64,000 nucleotides of DNA from Phycisphaeraceae bacterium (GCA_019636695.1 JAHBXD010000001.1:427661-491660), one strand, 5' to 3'; positions 1-9,630 are shown, numbered from the stretch's first letter. A program made the numbers and translations. Notes: generated by a model not told the origin, from the sequence alone.

Positions 1-1
1 C

Positions 2-199
2 ATTCTGCCGATGGAAGGCAGAATGCTCGGGCCGTTGACGGTTGAGGCGCTGATCGGCGAAGCGGTGCTGCCGATTGAGGCGACGGGGCGATTCGGCCCG
101 TGGGAAGGCCGAGCGTTTCTGGAGCATGTGCTCACGGTGATTCCGGAGGTGCATCGGGTGATGCTTGAGGCCGCGGGCGTGCAGGCGGTTTGGCGTTGA
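2..199 (+). CDS. 3' end of an unidentified gene, truncated by the window edge
   Basis: The reading frame is open from the first bases of the window to a TGA at 197-199 and encodes at least 65 residues. I see it as the C-terminus of a longer gene because codons before the first Met (I-L-P) are in frame and there is no ribosome binding site before that Met. The peptide is acidic and probably helical near its end (PEVHRVMLEAAGV). I do not recognise the family. The next gene starts 31 bases downstream on the same strand, so the two could be co-transcribed. Confidence 0.5.
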   Translation: MLPMEGRMLGPLTVEALIGEAVLPIEATGRFGPWEGRAFLEHVLTVIPEVHRVMLEAAGVQAVWR

Positions 200-230
200 C
201 GCGCGGTTCGGAAGAGGTGAAACTGAGCGT

Positions 231-1292
231 ATGACACGGCACATCGGTGTATTCGTGCTGATGGCGGCGGGAGCGGCGGCATCGGGCCAGCCTGCGACGC
301 GGTCTGATCAGGTGGTTGAAGAGTCCATCGCGGCACTCGATGCGCCGGCGCTCTTTGAGCGTGAACTTGCGCAGGCTCGCCTTGAACAAACACCGGGGTT
401 GTCGCTATCGGCAATCGAGGCGATTCTGGCGCGAGACGGACTGGCCGCTGAGCAGCGTGTGCGGCTGGAGGCGCTCGCGTGGCGGCGGTTTGCGATGGGG
501 CCTCGTGCGGCGATGGGTGTGTCGTTTGGTCCGGCGGTTGACGGCGTGATGATCGCGAGCACGTCGGAGGGGTTTGCCTCTCGCGAACTGCTGGTCGAGG
601 GCGACGTGGTGCTGAGCGCCGGCGGACGCGTCATGCGTGTGCAGGAGGATCTGCGGATCGCCATTCTCGCGAGAGAGCCTGGCGAGCGGATCCCGCTTCG
701 ACTGCGACGCGCGGGGGAGGAGATTTTTATTGATCTGCCGCTGGGGTCGTATGACGATCTTCGTGGCGGCGCGAGGTTGACGGGAGAGATTCTGGCTGAG
801 GCATGGCGCGAGCGCCAGGCGATTTTTTCAGGCGATCCGGGCGATGAAGTCGTGATCGATGCCTTGCTCGAAGCCCCGGCGGGCAGACGAGAGGGCGCCC
901 CAATTATTCGCTGGCGCGTTCCGGTATCGAGAGGGGTTGTCGGGGGCGGGATGGGGCGCGGCGGCCTCGATGCGTGGGGCCGGGTGCGCGTGCAGGTGAA
1001 TGGGCATGATCTTGCGGTGCCGAGCCTCGCGCTGGGGGCAGGATCGGGCAGGCCGGGAGAGAGCGGTTTTCGGCTGGATCGGCTTCTGGAAGAGCTTCGA
1101 GTCGAACAGGATCGTCTGCGGACATATGAGCGGCTGTTGTTGATGGAGATCGAGGCTCTTCCGGGCGGCTCTGAACCCTCGGCAGATCTGATGCGGGAGA
1201 TTCGGCGCATTCGGCGGCTGATGACTTCGCTGAACAGCGAGATTGATGATCTCTGGCGCCAGTTCAACGCGATCAGTTCGTATGGACGCTGA
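231..1292 (+). CDS. Secreted PDZ-domain protein
   Basis: A 353-residue protein with an N-terminal signal peptide (about residues 1-20, MTRHIGVFVLMAAGAAASGQ), so probably periplasmic. Residues about 95-172 look like a PDZ domain: MGVSFGP, then EGDVVLSAGGR and a beta-rich stretch ending in IDLPLG. Residues about 280-345 are charged and heptad-like, probably a coiled coil. No protease catalytic motif is visible, so a scaffolding or substrate-recognition role is the most that can be inferred. The ATG at 231 is preferred to an earlier in-frame codon because it puts the signal peptide at the N-terminus and follows a GGAAGAGG run. Confidence 0.7.
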   Translation: MTRHIGVFVLMAAGAAASGQPATRSDQVVEESIAALDAPALFERELAQARLEQTPGLSLSAIEAILARDGLAAEQRVRLEALAWRRFAMGPRAAMGVSFGPAVDGVMIASTSEGFASRELLVEGDVVLSAGGRVMRVQEDLRIAILAREPGERIPLRLRRAGEEIFIDLPLGSYDDLRGGARLTGEILAEAWRERQAIFSGDPGDEVVIDALLEAPAGRREGAPIIRWRVPVSRGVVGGGMGRGGLDAWGRVRVQVNGHDLAVPSLALGAGSGRPGESGFRLDRLLEELRVEQDRLRTYERLLLMEIEALPGGSEPSADLMREIRRIRRLMTSLNSEIDDLWRQFNAISSYGR

Positions 1293-1328
1293 TGCCGGCG
1301 GGTGGTAGTCGACGTCGCAACCAAAGCG

Positions 1329-1355
1329 CCGGGGCAGGCGAGCTGCCTGCCCCGG
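1329..1355. terminator. Hairpin between convergent genes
   Basis: A perfect 11-bp inverted repeat, CCGGGGCAGGC and GCCTGCCCCGG, with a 5-nt loop, lies between the stops of the PDZ gene (plus) and the subtilase gene (minus). No T-tract follows on either strand, so it may act as a factor-dependent or bidirectional terminator, or as an mRNA 3'-end stabiliser. Confidence 0.5.
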
Positions 1356-1388
1356 TCGTGTGAATTGGGTTGGAAGCCAGAGGGCGTA

Positions 1389-3671
1389 TTACGGACAGCC
1401 GAGGATGAAGAGATCGAGGAAGTAGAAGAAGTCGGCCGCGTCGATCATGCCGTCGGGTACGCCGTAGGCAGGGTCGTTCGGGTCGGAAGAACCGGTCAGG
1501 TCGGCGATGGCAAGGTTGCCGGAGACGAACTGATCGAGATAGAAGAAGAAGTCTGCACCGTCGATCACGCCGTCAGGCACGCCGTAGGCCGGATGGTTGG
1601 GATCGCTCGAACCCGAGAAATCGGCAGGGCAGGCATCGTCGCCCCCATGGCTCCACATCGAGGCGGGCACCGGGGCCTTGGGCATCGAGGGACTTGAGAG
1701 GCTAACGATCAAACCGCAGAACAACGTGCGTTCAAAATATTCTACGCGGATGCGATGGCGACCCGCCTTGAGCGGCACCTGGGCCGAGCGTTCAAGCATG
1801 CTGTGGGTAAAGTCGTTATTGATCAGCATGTCGTCGCCGAGGAAGAGGCGCGATCCATCGTCGGAGTTGAGATAGATCGTGTACATGTTGTGTTCAGGGA
1901 TGTCGATGTAGCCGTTGAAGACCGCGCCGACGAAATCGGTCCTTCCCGAACCGGCGAAAACGCCGGCGGTCTGCGGGAAGTGCAGAGCGGGTTGCACTTC
2001 TTCGAGATAGGGTGTGAGGGTGGTGAAATCGGGAAGTTGCGTCGCGACCACTTCGTAGTAGGCCGTGAGCAGGCCAGGCTCACCGCCGGGACCGGCGTCG
2101 GGATTGCGGAAGAAGGTGTCATCCACCACTTGGATGGTGACCTGGGCCGAATCGGTAAGGTCGGTCGTGTCGCGGATGGAATAGGAGAAGGTGTCCGGGC
2201 CGGTGGTCGCCGGCGCGGTGTAGAGAAGTTGGTCTCGACCGCCCGGCCCTGTGCCCACCGAGCGGGAGATCACGCCGCCATTGGCGGAAACGGCATCAAA
2301 GGTATCCAGGAAAATGCTGTCACCCGGGTTCAGGTCGTAGTCGTTGGCAAGCACATCGAGCGTGATCGTCTGCCCGGCGATGCGGATGCCCGCGTTGTCA
2401 TCAATGGCGTAGGGGGGCATCGGCCCGGAGAGGGCCGCCGCACGCTGCACGGCTTCGAAGAGGTCCACCCGGCCCCACCCCCAGTAATCGTCATTTCCGG
2501 GAACGCCGAGATCGACGCACGATTCGAAGAGAAGCTGCTCGACAAGGTCGGCCGAGAGCGCGGGATTGGCCGACAGCATCATGCCGATGACGCCGTTGAC
2601 CAGGGGGGTAGCCATGCTCGTGCCGCTCATCTGGCAATACGACTGACCGTTGCAGGTGCTCAGAATGTCAACCCCGGGGGCGAAGAGATCAACCGCGCGG
2701 CCGAAACTCGAGAAACTTGCCTTGTTGTCGAAGCGGTCGGTGGCGCCCACGATGATGACGTTCGGCCAGTCAAAGCCCGAGTGGTTGGTGTTCGAGTTGT
2801 CGGCGGCATAGAGGTAGAGCACGCCGAGGCCGCGAATGTAGTCGCCGGTGGTGCTGATGGCGTTGTTCTGCACGCCCGTGTAACTCGTGCTGACGACGTG
2901 CGCCCCGTTTTCGGCCGCCCAACGTGCGCCGCGCGTGAGGATTTCAATGCTCGAACCACCCCCGGAGCTGTCAGAGACACGGATCATCATGATCCGCGTG
3001 TTCCAGGCGATGCCCGCCACGCCGATGCCGTTGTTGCCGATTGCCGCGCCGATGCCCGCGACGTGCGTTCCGTGGCCGTTCAGGTCGTTGACTTGCCCGC
3101 CCGCGGCCTCGGTCCGCTCCACCACGGCGTTGTAGCCGGGGATGCGATTCGGCGCGAGGTCAGGATGATTCAGGTCGATCCCCGTATCGGTGAACGCCGT
3201 CACGATGTTGGCCGCGCCGGTGGTGACGGTCCACGCCTGCGGCGACCGCACGACGGCATGGTGCCACTGTTCGCCGTAGCGCGGGTCGTCGGGCGTGGTC
3301 GTGGGATACACGATCCAGTTCGGTTCGACATACTGAAACAGCCCGGTGGCCAGAAGCTCCGCGGCAAGCGCGTTCTCTCCGGCACCGGCCAGCGTGCCTT
3401 CAGGCTGCACCGGTACTTCGATGATGTACTCATCGACTTCGATGTATTGACGCATCAGCCGGGGTGCCAGAAGGTCGAGCGCGGCGTTCCTTTCCGCCGC
3501 CGAGAGATTCTGGCGAGGCCGGGCGATCATCGTGCCGGAAAATTCCATCGCCCCGGGACGCTCAACAAACATGGGTTCTTGTGGACGCTCTTCCGTGACC
3601 GCTTGTGCAAGCCCCATTGTCGTGCCCGCTGCCGCAGTCAGCCCCAGAACCATGAATCGCAGACGTTGCAT
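1389..3671 (-). CDS. Secreted subtilisin-like serine protease with PA14 domain and C-terminal dockerin-like repeats
   Basis: A 760-residue secreted peptidase of family S8. It has a signal peptide (1-22), a propeptide-like region (to about 130) and a subtilase domain (about 140-410) with the full triad: Asp162 in TDTGID, His200 in NGHGTHVAG and Ser352 in GTSMATP. An Ig/cadherin-like segment follows (about 420-515), then a PA14-like domain (about 530-670; YIDIPEHNMYTIYLNSDDGS). The C-terminus has two near-identical repeats built on GSSDPN-PAYGVPDG-ID-ADFF, resembling the dockerin-like calcium-binding tails of planctomycete secreted proteins, and ends in GCP. The likely role is extracellular protein degradation with the tail as a surface or complex anchor. 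That last point is inference. Confidence 0.88.
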   Translation of the reverse strand: MQRLRFMVLGLTAAAGTTMGLAQAVTEERPQEPMFVERPGAMEFSGTMIARPRQNLSAAERNAALDLLAPRLMRQYIEVDEYIIEVPVQPEGTLAGAGENALAAELLATGLFQYVEPNWIVYPTTTPDDPRYGEQWHHAVVRSPQAWTVTTGAANIVTAFTDTGIDLNHPDLAPNRIPGYNAVVERTEAAGGQVNDLNGHGTHVAGIGAAIGNNGIGVAGIAWNTRIMMIRVSDSSGGGSSIEILTRGARWAAENGAHVVSTSYTGVQNNAISTTGDYIRGLGVLYLYAADNSNTNHSGFDWPNVIIVGATDRFDNKASFSSFGRAVDLFAPGVDILSTCNGQSYCQMSGTSMATPLVNGVIGMMLSANPALSADLVEQLLFESCVDLGVPGNDDYWGWGRVDLFEAVQRAAALSGPMPPYAIDDNAGIRIAGQTITLDVLANDYDLNPGDSIFLDTFDAVSANGGVISRSVGTGPGGRDQLLYTAPATTGPDTFSYSIRDTTDLTDSAQVTIQVVDDTFFRNPDAGPGGEPGLLTAYYEVVATQLPDFTTLTPYLEEVQPALHFPQTAGVFAGSGRTDFVGAVFNGYIDIPEHNMYTIYLNSDDGSRLFLGDDMLINNDFTHSMLERSAQVPLKAGRHRIRVEYFERTLFCGLIVSLSSPSMPKAPVPASMWSHGGDDACPADFSGSSDPNHPAYGVPDGVIDGADFFFYLDQFVSGNLAIADLTGSSDPNDPAYGVPDGMIDAADFFYFLDLFILGCP

Positions 3672-3882
3672 GCATACCCCTCCGTGCCTTCAGGGCGAGG
3701 GCGACCTGTTCGCCCGAAACGCACGCCGAAGTGCCGAATCGTTTCCAGCCTACCGCAAACCGTGCAGCCCAGCGCACCGATCTGAGGCCCTTCGGCCCCG
3801 CAGCAGGGGGCACCCGCATAATCCCAAGAAAACCCTGGAGCGGACCGTCATCACCGCTCTTGTTTCAGGGTGTGTGCATCGG

Positions 3883-6108
3883 TTATCGGCTTCTGGGTGG
3901 TTTCTTTGTTTTCTTGCGGGTGGCCCGTGCAGGTCGTGCCCCGGGTGTTCCCGGCTTCGATGCGCTCCGGGTTTTCCCTGAGAGTGCGGCTTCCAATTCC
4001 GATCGCGTGATCTTCGCCGAGTCCCCAGCCTCCGCGATCAAACCGCGGAGCGCCTCCGCTTGATCGCGCAGCGCCGCGGCCTTTTCAAACTCAAGGGCGT
4101 CGGCAGCTTTGAGCATCTCATCTTCAAGCGTCTGAACCAGCACGCCGGCCTCGAAAGCGTCTTCGGCGCTCTCGAGCGCCTGGCGAGCGACCTTGCGTGC
4201 ACGGATCTCGGTCTCGATGCCGCGGCGAATCGGCTTGACGATCGTCTTCGGCACAATGCCGTGTGCTTTGTTGTACGCCTCCTGCTTGGCTCGGCGCCGC
4301 TCGGTTTCTTCGATGGCCACCCGCATGGCCGGGGTCATGACATCGGCATACATCACCACGGTCGAGTTGGCGTTGCGTGCAGCGCGGCCCATGGTCTGAA
4401 TCAGGCTCGTCGGCGATCGCAGAAAGCCTTCTTTGTCGGCATCGAGAATGCAGACCAGCGACACCTCGGGAAGGTCAAGGCCTTCTCGCAACAGGTTGAC
4501 GCCCACAAGCACGTCGAAGGCGCCTTGGCGCAGCTCAGTCAGAATCACCACTCGGTCGATCGTCTCGATGTCGCTATGCAGATAGCGCACACGCAGCCCG
4601 TGCTCATCGAGATACGTCGTCAGATCTTCACACAGACGCTTTGTGAGCGCCGTCACCAACGCCCGCTCGCCGCGTGCGGCGACGGTCCGGCAGCGCTCCA
4701 GAAGGTCGGCCACCTGTCCATCGGCGGGGTGGACCTCTATCGCGGGATCGAGCAGCCCCGTCGGGCGAATGACCTGTTCGGCGACCACGCCATGCACGCG
4801 CTCGAGTTCATACGGCCCTGGGGTTGCACTGACAAAGAGCACCTGCGGCACGATCGCTTCAAACTCCTCAAATCGAAGCGGTCGATTGTCGAGCGCCGCG
4901 GGCAGGCGAAAGCCGTGCTCGACCAGCACGGTCTTGCGGGCGCGATCGCCGTTGAACATCGCCCTGATCTGCGGAACGGTCACGTGGCTCTCGTCGATGA
5001 TGAGCAGCCAGTCGCGAAAATTCGGCCGTCCCGACGCCGCGTTCGGGGCCTCGGGGGCGGGTCGATCGCCGGAACCGTTCCTTCCGTTGTCTGCGTTTCG
5101 GGCGGGGGCAAAATCAAAATAATCCAGCAGCGTATATGGCCGTTCACCGGGCATGCGCCCGTCGAAATAGCGGGAATAGTTCTCTACCCCGTTGCAATAC
5201 CCGACTTCCTGGATCATCTCCAGGTCGTACTTCGTGCGCGCAAGAAGGCGCTGCGCTTCAAGCAGGCGACCATGGCTGCGCAGTTCCTCGACCCGGGCAT
5301 CCAGGTCGGCCTTGATCGCCGCCACGGCGCTTGCGAGCTGGTCCTCCGGCATGACATAGTGCACCGCGGGAAACAGAAAGACCTGCCGCTCCTCCGCCAG
5401 AAGCTCTCCGCTCGTAGGGTTGATCAGTTCAATCCGGTCGATTTCGTCGCCGAACAGTTCGATGCGAATTGCAAATCGCTCATACGCAGGCCAGATTTCG
5501 ATCGCATCACCGCGTGCCCGATACGTGCCGCGTTTGAACTCAAAGTCACCGCGCTGATACTGCATCCCGCTGAGCGCCAGGAAAAAATCGCGTCGACTCA
5601 GCCCGGCTCCGCGTGTGATGGTCAGCACCTTCTCGCCGTAGGCCTGCGGCGAGCCGAGGCCGAAAATGCACGACACGCTCGCGACCACGATCGTGTCGCG
5701 ACGGCTGAGGATATTGCTTGTAGCCGCCAGGCGCAACTGGTCAAGGTCGTCGTTGCGGCTGGCGTCTTTCTCGATATAGATGTCTCGTTGCGGGATATAG
5801 GCCTCGGGCTGGTAATAGTCGTAATAACTCACAAAATAGTTGACACTGTTGCGCGGAAAAAACTCGCGCAGTTCTTCATACAGTTGCGCTGCCAGCGTCT
5901 TGTTGTGGCTGATGATCAGTGTCGGCTTCTGCAGACGTTCGATCACGTTGGCCATCGTGAACGTCTTGCCCGTGCCCGTCGCGCCGAGCAGGCAGGCAAA
6001 CCGCTCGTCTGACCTCAGGCGCGAAGTCAGCGATTCGATCGCTTCGGGCTGGTCGCCCGTGGGTGCAAATCGAGAAACAAGTTCAAACTTCCCGGGGCCG
6101 GCGGGCAT
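3883..6108 (-). CDS. uvrB: UvrABC excinuclease subunit B
   Basis: UvrB is the damage-verifying helicase-like subunit of nucleotide excision repair. The 741 residues carry Walker A GATGTGKT (42-49), the tyrosine-rich beta-hairpin YFVSYYDYYQPEAYIP (91-106) that locks onto damaged DNA, the Walker B-like DESH (372-375), the helicase motif QTMGRAARN and a C-terminal UVR domain that contacts UvrC. The body matches the family closely, and a Lys/Arg-rich tail follows the UVR domain. An unusual low-complexity insertion at about 333-366 (Asn/Gly/Pro/Ala-rich) sits just before the Walker B strand. The gene is divergent from the DinB-like gene; 83 bases separate the two start codons. Confidence 0.96.
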   Translation of the reverse strand: MPAGPGKFELVSRFAPTGDQPEAIESLTSRLRSDERFACLLGATGTGKTFTMANVIERLQKPTLIISHNKTLAAQLYEELREFFPRNSVNYFVSYYDYYQPEAYIPQRDIYIEKDASRNDDLDQLRLAATSNILSRRDTIVVASVSCIFGLGSPQAYGEKVLTITRGAGLSRRDFFLALSGMQYQRGDFEFKRGTYRARGDAIEIWPAYERFAIRIELFGDEIDRIELINPTSGELLAEERQVFLFPAVHYVMPEDQLASAVAAIKADLDARVEELRSHGRLLEAQRLLARTKYDLEMIQEVGYCNGVENYSRYFDGRMPGERPYTLLDYFDFAPARNADNGRNGSGDRPAPEAPNAASGRPNFRDWLLIIDESHVTVPQIRAMFNGDRARKTVLVEHGFRLPAALDNRPLRFEEFEAIVPQVLFVSATPGPYELERVHGVVAEQVIRPTGLLDPAIEVHPADGQVADLLERCRTVAARGERALVTALTKRLCEDLTTYLDEHGLRVRYLHSDIETIDRVVILTELRQGAFDVLVGVNLLREGLDLPEVSLVCILDADKEGFLRSPTSLIQTMGRAARNANSTVVMYADVMTPAMRVAIEETERRRAKQEAYNKAHGIVPKTIVKPIRRGIETEIRARKVARQALESAEDAFEAGVLVQTLEDEMLKAADALEFEKAAALRDQAEALRGLIAEAGDSAKITRSELEAALSGKTRSASKPGTPGARPARATRKKTKKPPRSR

Positions 6109-6191
6109 CCCCCAAGCGTAGTGGGGGAGCCGCCGGGCTATCCTCTGCCCTGGCCCGCCAGGGGGAAGGCGGTCTCGAAGGAGCAGATGCC

Positions 6192-6689
6192 ATGGCCGAT
6201 CCGATCCTTGACAACGGCACTCACGCGCTGACGTTCGCCCGCGGACTCACCGAAAAACTGATCGAGGGGCTTTCCGAGGCCCAATGGCTCTTCAAGCCGC
6301 ACGGGCAGGCCAACAACGCGCTGTGGAACGTCGGCCACATTGCTATTTCCGATGCCTACTTCCTCATGCGAATCGGCGGGCCTGACAGCGCAATCATCGA
6401 GGACTGGAAGGGGCACTTCGGCCCCGGGTCAACCTGCTCCGATCGCCTTGCAGACTATCCCCCGATCGATCGAGTGCTCAAAGAGTTTCGCGATCAGCGC
6501 AAGGCCGTCATCGAGTGGTACGCCGCACGCACGCCGGCCCAGCTCGCCGAACCCATGCCCGAGGGTCTTGAGTTCTTTGCGCCGAACAAAGGGCTTTTCA
6601 TGCCTGTGCTCGCCTGGCACGAGGGGCTTCACGCCGGGCAGATCTCAAGCGCCCGACGCGCGCAAGGCATGTCGCCGGCGATCGGTTGA
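6192..6689 (+). CDS. DinB-family (DUF664-like) putative metal-binding protein
   Basis: A 165-residue four-helix-bundle protein of the DinB/YfiT type. Three histidines are positioned as the usual metal ligands: NVGH in the N-terminal third, and the C-terminal pair in WHEGLHAGQ. Members act as thiol-dependent transferases or detoxification enzymes, but the substrate here cannot be read from sequence. The start is ATG 6192, with an AAGGAG site 9 bases upstream; longer in-frame starts would run through the divergent uvrB promoter region. Confidence 0.78.
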   Translation: MADPILDNGTHALTFARGLTEKLIEGLSEAQWLFKPHGQANNALWNVGHIAISDAYFLMRIGGPDSAIIEDWKGHFGPGSTCSDRLADYPPIDRVLKEFRDQRKAVIEWYAARTPAQLAEPMPEGLEFFAPNKGLFMPVLAWHEGLHAGQISSARRAQGMSPAIG

Positions 6690-6723
6690 ATGGGCAACGT
6701 GTCGCGGCGGTGCAAAGTCCCGC

Positions 6724-7266
6724 TCAGACGTGCTCAAAGATCGTCTGCGTTCGCACCACCACGCCCCCGACGGCCTGCAGGTGATAGGCCTGGCAGTGCA
6801 CCTCGCGGTTGTACTTCTGCACATCCACCACGCTCAGGCACGGGCCGCCTTCGTTCCAGGAAAACGAAAGGCACTCGGTTGCCCGCGCGTGGTTCAGCAT
6901 TTCGTCATGCGTAGACATGTAGAGGTTGTCCGAGAGCGATTCGGTCTGCACCGTGGTCATGTAGTGCACGCCTGCACGCTTGAACGAGTGGTCAAAATCA
7001 CGCTCGCCCGCACACGGGAACGCCGCGATCACGCCCGCGCTCGGCAGTCCGCCTTCCTGATCGACCACCAGTTCGCATGCGCACATCGTGCCGAACTCGA
7101 AGCGGAAAGCGTGCGCGCCGCGCATCACCCAGGCTTCGGCTTCATATTGGCCGTGCCGGAATACGCGTCGGCCGCGCATCAGGAAAAGTTCCGGATGCAG
7201 CGCCCGGCTGTATAAAACCACCTGGTAGTTCTGCAGGCTCGTTACGGGTTTGGCCGGAAGGTTCAT
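6724..7266 (-). CDS. Conserved-looking hypothetical cytosolic protein
   Basis: 180 residues, no signal peptide and no membrane segment. The sequence is rich in beta-type strands and contains several Cys and His residues (for example CACELVV, FPCAGERDFDH, HARATECLSF), but I do not recognise a family or a standard metal-binding spacing. It is convergent with the DinB-like gene and divergent from the HEAT-repeat gene. The codon pattern looks like genuine coding sequence, with no competing long frame of recognisable content. Confidence 0.55.
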   Translation of the reverse strand: MNLPAKPVTSLQNYQVVLYSRALHPELFLMRGRRVFRHGQYEAEAWVMRGAHAFRFEFGTMCACELVVDQEGGLPSAGVIAAFPCAGERDFDHSFKRAGVHYMTTVQTESLSDNLYMSTHDEMLNHARATECLSFSWNEGGPCLSVVDVQKYNREVHCQAYHLQAVGGVVVRTQTIFEHV

Positions 7267-7515
7267 GGATTAGCAGCCCTCATGCATCCCATGCCATACC
7301 GCCAGCGATGGCGGCTGTTCCCTCCGTGTAGAAGTTATGGGTCACTATACGCAGAAGACCTGAAAAGTTGACACCAAGAACTTCAGAAGTGACCATCATT
7401 CCTTCAGACAAGGAGAATGTCCACAATATATATGCATCTCCCCATTTCAACTACAATATCTTGACCCCGTGGTTTTCTTGGGAACCTGTCGGTTGCGCCC
7501 TGCGGTTCGGTCCCA
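7267..7515. promoter_or_regulatory. AT-richer divergent intergenic region
   Basis: This 249-bp gap between divergent genes is visibly more AT-rich than its surroundings, as expected of a promoter region. It has a CCGCCA/TGGCGG hairpin with a GCGA loop at 7299-7314 and a perfect TTGACA at 7368-7373. I could not find a convincing -10 element at the right distance, so no promoter is claimed. Confidence 0.35.
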
Positions 7516-9630
7516 ATGGCTCCTCAACCCTTCAACCTGGCCGATCGCCTCCGGATGCTCCGTCGATTGCCCCCGTCGGTTCGCCTAGCCGCACTTGAAG
7601 CCGCCTTGCCTATGGCGACGTCCGACGATATCGAACGACTCGCGGCCGAGGTGCTCGAGTTGGCTCTATGCGTCCCAGCCGCAGCGGGCACGCTCTTTGG
7701 GCGAAGCAGGGGGCCGGTTCCTGAAGCCGACTTGGCGTTGCGCGTGCTTGCCCAGCATTGGCCCCGCCTTCCAAGGATGCTCCGCACTGCCTGCGAGTCG
7801 GTCGGGGAGGAACGTTGGGCCGAGGTTGCGGCGGCCTTGCTCAGCGATGCTTCGGTGGATGGGCGTCTGGCAGGAATCGGCCTGATCAGTTCCAGTGCGG
7901 CGGCTTGCCTGCGGGCAACCGGCCTTCCTTCACTTCTGGCTGATCAGGTTCCTGAAGTGGCCAATGCAGCCGAAAAGGCGATCTTTCAACTTGCCGTGCG
8001 ACTCCGCCGCGATCTCGAACCTCAATGGCTGCAAGGCGACGACACACTGCCCGATTTTCAACCTGGCCCAGAGAGTGCCACCGCGCTGCGCCACGCCGAG
8101 CAGATTCGAAATGCCGTGGCCGAAGCGTGTCGCCGTTATGCCGAGCACCGACGCAAGTCGGCGCTTTTCGCCGCGATCCTGCTTCTGGCCGAGCCGGGTG
8201 ATCGCCGATCTCGATTGGGTATCGACGATCTGGATTCCCTCTGTGCCGATCATGCACACCCCGCGGGCGGAGCACTGCGAACACTTCTCCGCTGGCATCG
8301 AGCACCCGCGGTACGCGAGGCTGCGTTGCGGTTGCTCGCAAGAGATGACCTGGCCGCCGCGGCAATCGACCGCATTGCCCGGGGGTATTCGCCGGAGGAT
8401 CATGCCTGCATGCTGAGCAGCGGGCATCTGCTCGAGCATCCGTGCCGGATCCGGCGGCTGGCGATCATCTCTGTTCGGGCGCGCCCGGAAAAGGATGCCG
8501 AGGGTGTGGCTCGACGCGCCTTTCCGCCCGAGGGGCCTTTTCCTGACGCCGAGACATATTCAATGTTGCCCTTCGCCGCGAGGTGCATGCTGCCCAGGTT
8601 CGTTCACGCAATCGAGCTTGATGCCCGCGATCGCGACCTCGCCCTCGAGCCTGCGATGGTCGATCCTTCGCCTGCCGCCCGACTCGCCGCCTTAGGCGTG
8701 GCGGGCGAAAGCCTGACGGCCGAGTTTGTCCTCGATGATGATGCGAGAGTTGCCCGCGCGGCCGCTTGGCGGCTGTCAACAGCGGGCGTGGGTCGATGGG
8801 CCTACACCGTGTTACCCATTGCTGACGACCGGCGGCGTCTCTGGCGATCACTCGAAAGAAGCCGTCACGCTGTCGTTCGCAGGGTCGCTGAGGAAGAGTC
8901 CGCGAGAATCGATCCCTGGCGGTGCGAGGCCGCGGCGTCGCGCGTGCTGGCGAGATCGCGACTGGCCCTTCGCCGAGAAGAAACGCTCGAAGAACTCAGA
9001 TCGCGGATCAGGACCGAGGTGACTCAAGAGCGGTTGCGAGCTGTTGCAGTCGCTCGATGCCTCGGGGTTGTAGCCGAAGTGCTGGCGGCGTTGATGGCGA
9101 CGGTGCAAGACGATGACTGCACCCTCGCCTCGGCGGCTGTCGCGGCGCTGGGGGATATTGACGATGCTTCGGTCGATCCGGTGCTTCAGGAACTAGTCGA
9201 GCATGTCGATGGGCGTCTGCGCGCCAATGCGGTCGAATCCATCTGGAGACGTGCTGCACGCAAAACGAAATCACCGGAGATCGAACCGACGCTCCTGGAA
9301 CTCAAGTCCGACGGAGTCTCCCGGGTGCGAGCCAATGCCATCCGCGGGGCGATCATTGCCTCAGGATGGAGCCAGTCCACCGGGCTGGTCGGGCGGGCCG
9401 CGCTCCTGAACATGCTCGATGACGACAGGTCAGAGCACCGGCGTTCTGCCCTCTGGGTGCTTCTGCGATCGGCAGGAGGGCCTATCCGGCACGGCGGCCT
9501 CGGATCAGCCTTCGCCAAACGGTTGAGTCATCTCGCCGCGATCGACACCGATTCGACGATCAGGGCCAGGGCCGGGCAGTGCCTGCGAGTCATGGGTCAT
9601 GCCCCCGCAAAAGTGGAGCAACATCCATGA
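7516..9630 (+). CDS. HEAT-repeat protein
   Basis: A 704-residue, Ala/Leu/Arg-rich, all-helical protein with repeated HEAT-like helix pairs. A clear example is the segment from about residue 536, with LASAAVAALGDIDDASVDP followed by LRANAVESIWRRA. There is no signal peptide or membrane span. Such solenoids serve as protein-binding scaffolds; no enzyme motif is seen. The stop overlaps the start of the next gene (ATGA at 9627-9630), so the two are translationally coupled and the small membrane protein is the likely partner. The start is uncertain: ATG 7516 has no good Shine-Dalgarno, and ATG 7552 is an alternative. Confidence 0.72.
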   Translation: MAPQPFNLADRLRMLRRLPPSVRLAALEAALPMATSDDIERLAAEVLELALCVPAAAGTLFGRSRGPVPEADLALRVLAQHWPRLPRMLRTACESVGEERWAEVAAALLSDASVDGRLAGIGLISSSAAACLRATGLPSLLADQVPEVANAAEKAIFQLAVRLRRDLEPQWLQGDDTLPDFQPGPESATALRHAEQIRNAVAEACRRYAEHRRKSALFAAILLLAEPGDRRSRLGIDDLDSLCADHAHPAGGALRTLLRWHRAPAVREAALRLLARDDLAAAAIDRIARGYSPEDHACMLSSGHLLEHPCRIRRLAIISVRARPEKDAEGVARRAFPPEGPFPDAETYSMLPFAARCMLPRFVHAIELDARDRDLALEPAMVDPSPAARLAALGVAGESLTAEFVLDDDARVARAAAWRLSTAGVGRWAYTVLPIADDRRRLWRSLERSRHAVVRRVAEEESARIDPWRCEAAASRVLARSRLALRREETLEELRSRIRTEVTQERLRAVAVARCLGVVAEVLAALMATVQDDDCTLASAAVAALGDIDDASVDPVLQELVEHVDGRLRANAVESIWRRAARKTKSPEIEPTLLELKSDGVSRVRANAIRGAIIASGWSQSTGLVGRAALLNMLDDDRSEHRRSALWVLLRSAGGPIRHGGLGSAFAKRLSHLAAIDTDSTIRARAGQCLRVMGHAPAKVEQHP

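Noticed and set aside
1755..3785. Very long open frame antisense to the subtilase gene (676 codons)
   Set aside because: Its product has the repetitive His/Arg/Val/Gly composition of antisense high-GC DNA and no motif, while the opposite strand encodes a protease with a full catalytic triad.
4060..6012. Long open frame antisense to uvrB
   Set aside because: A shadow of a strongly conserved gene; no motifs, no ribosome binding site.
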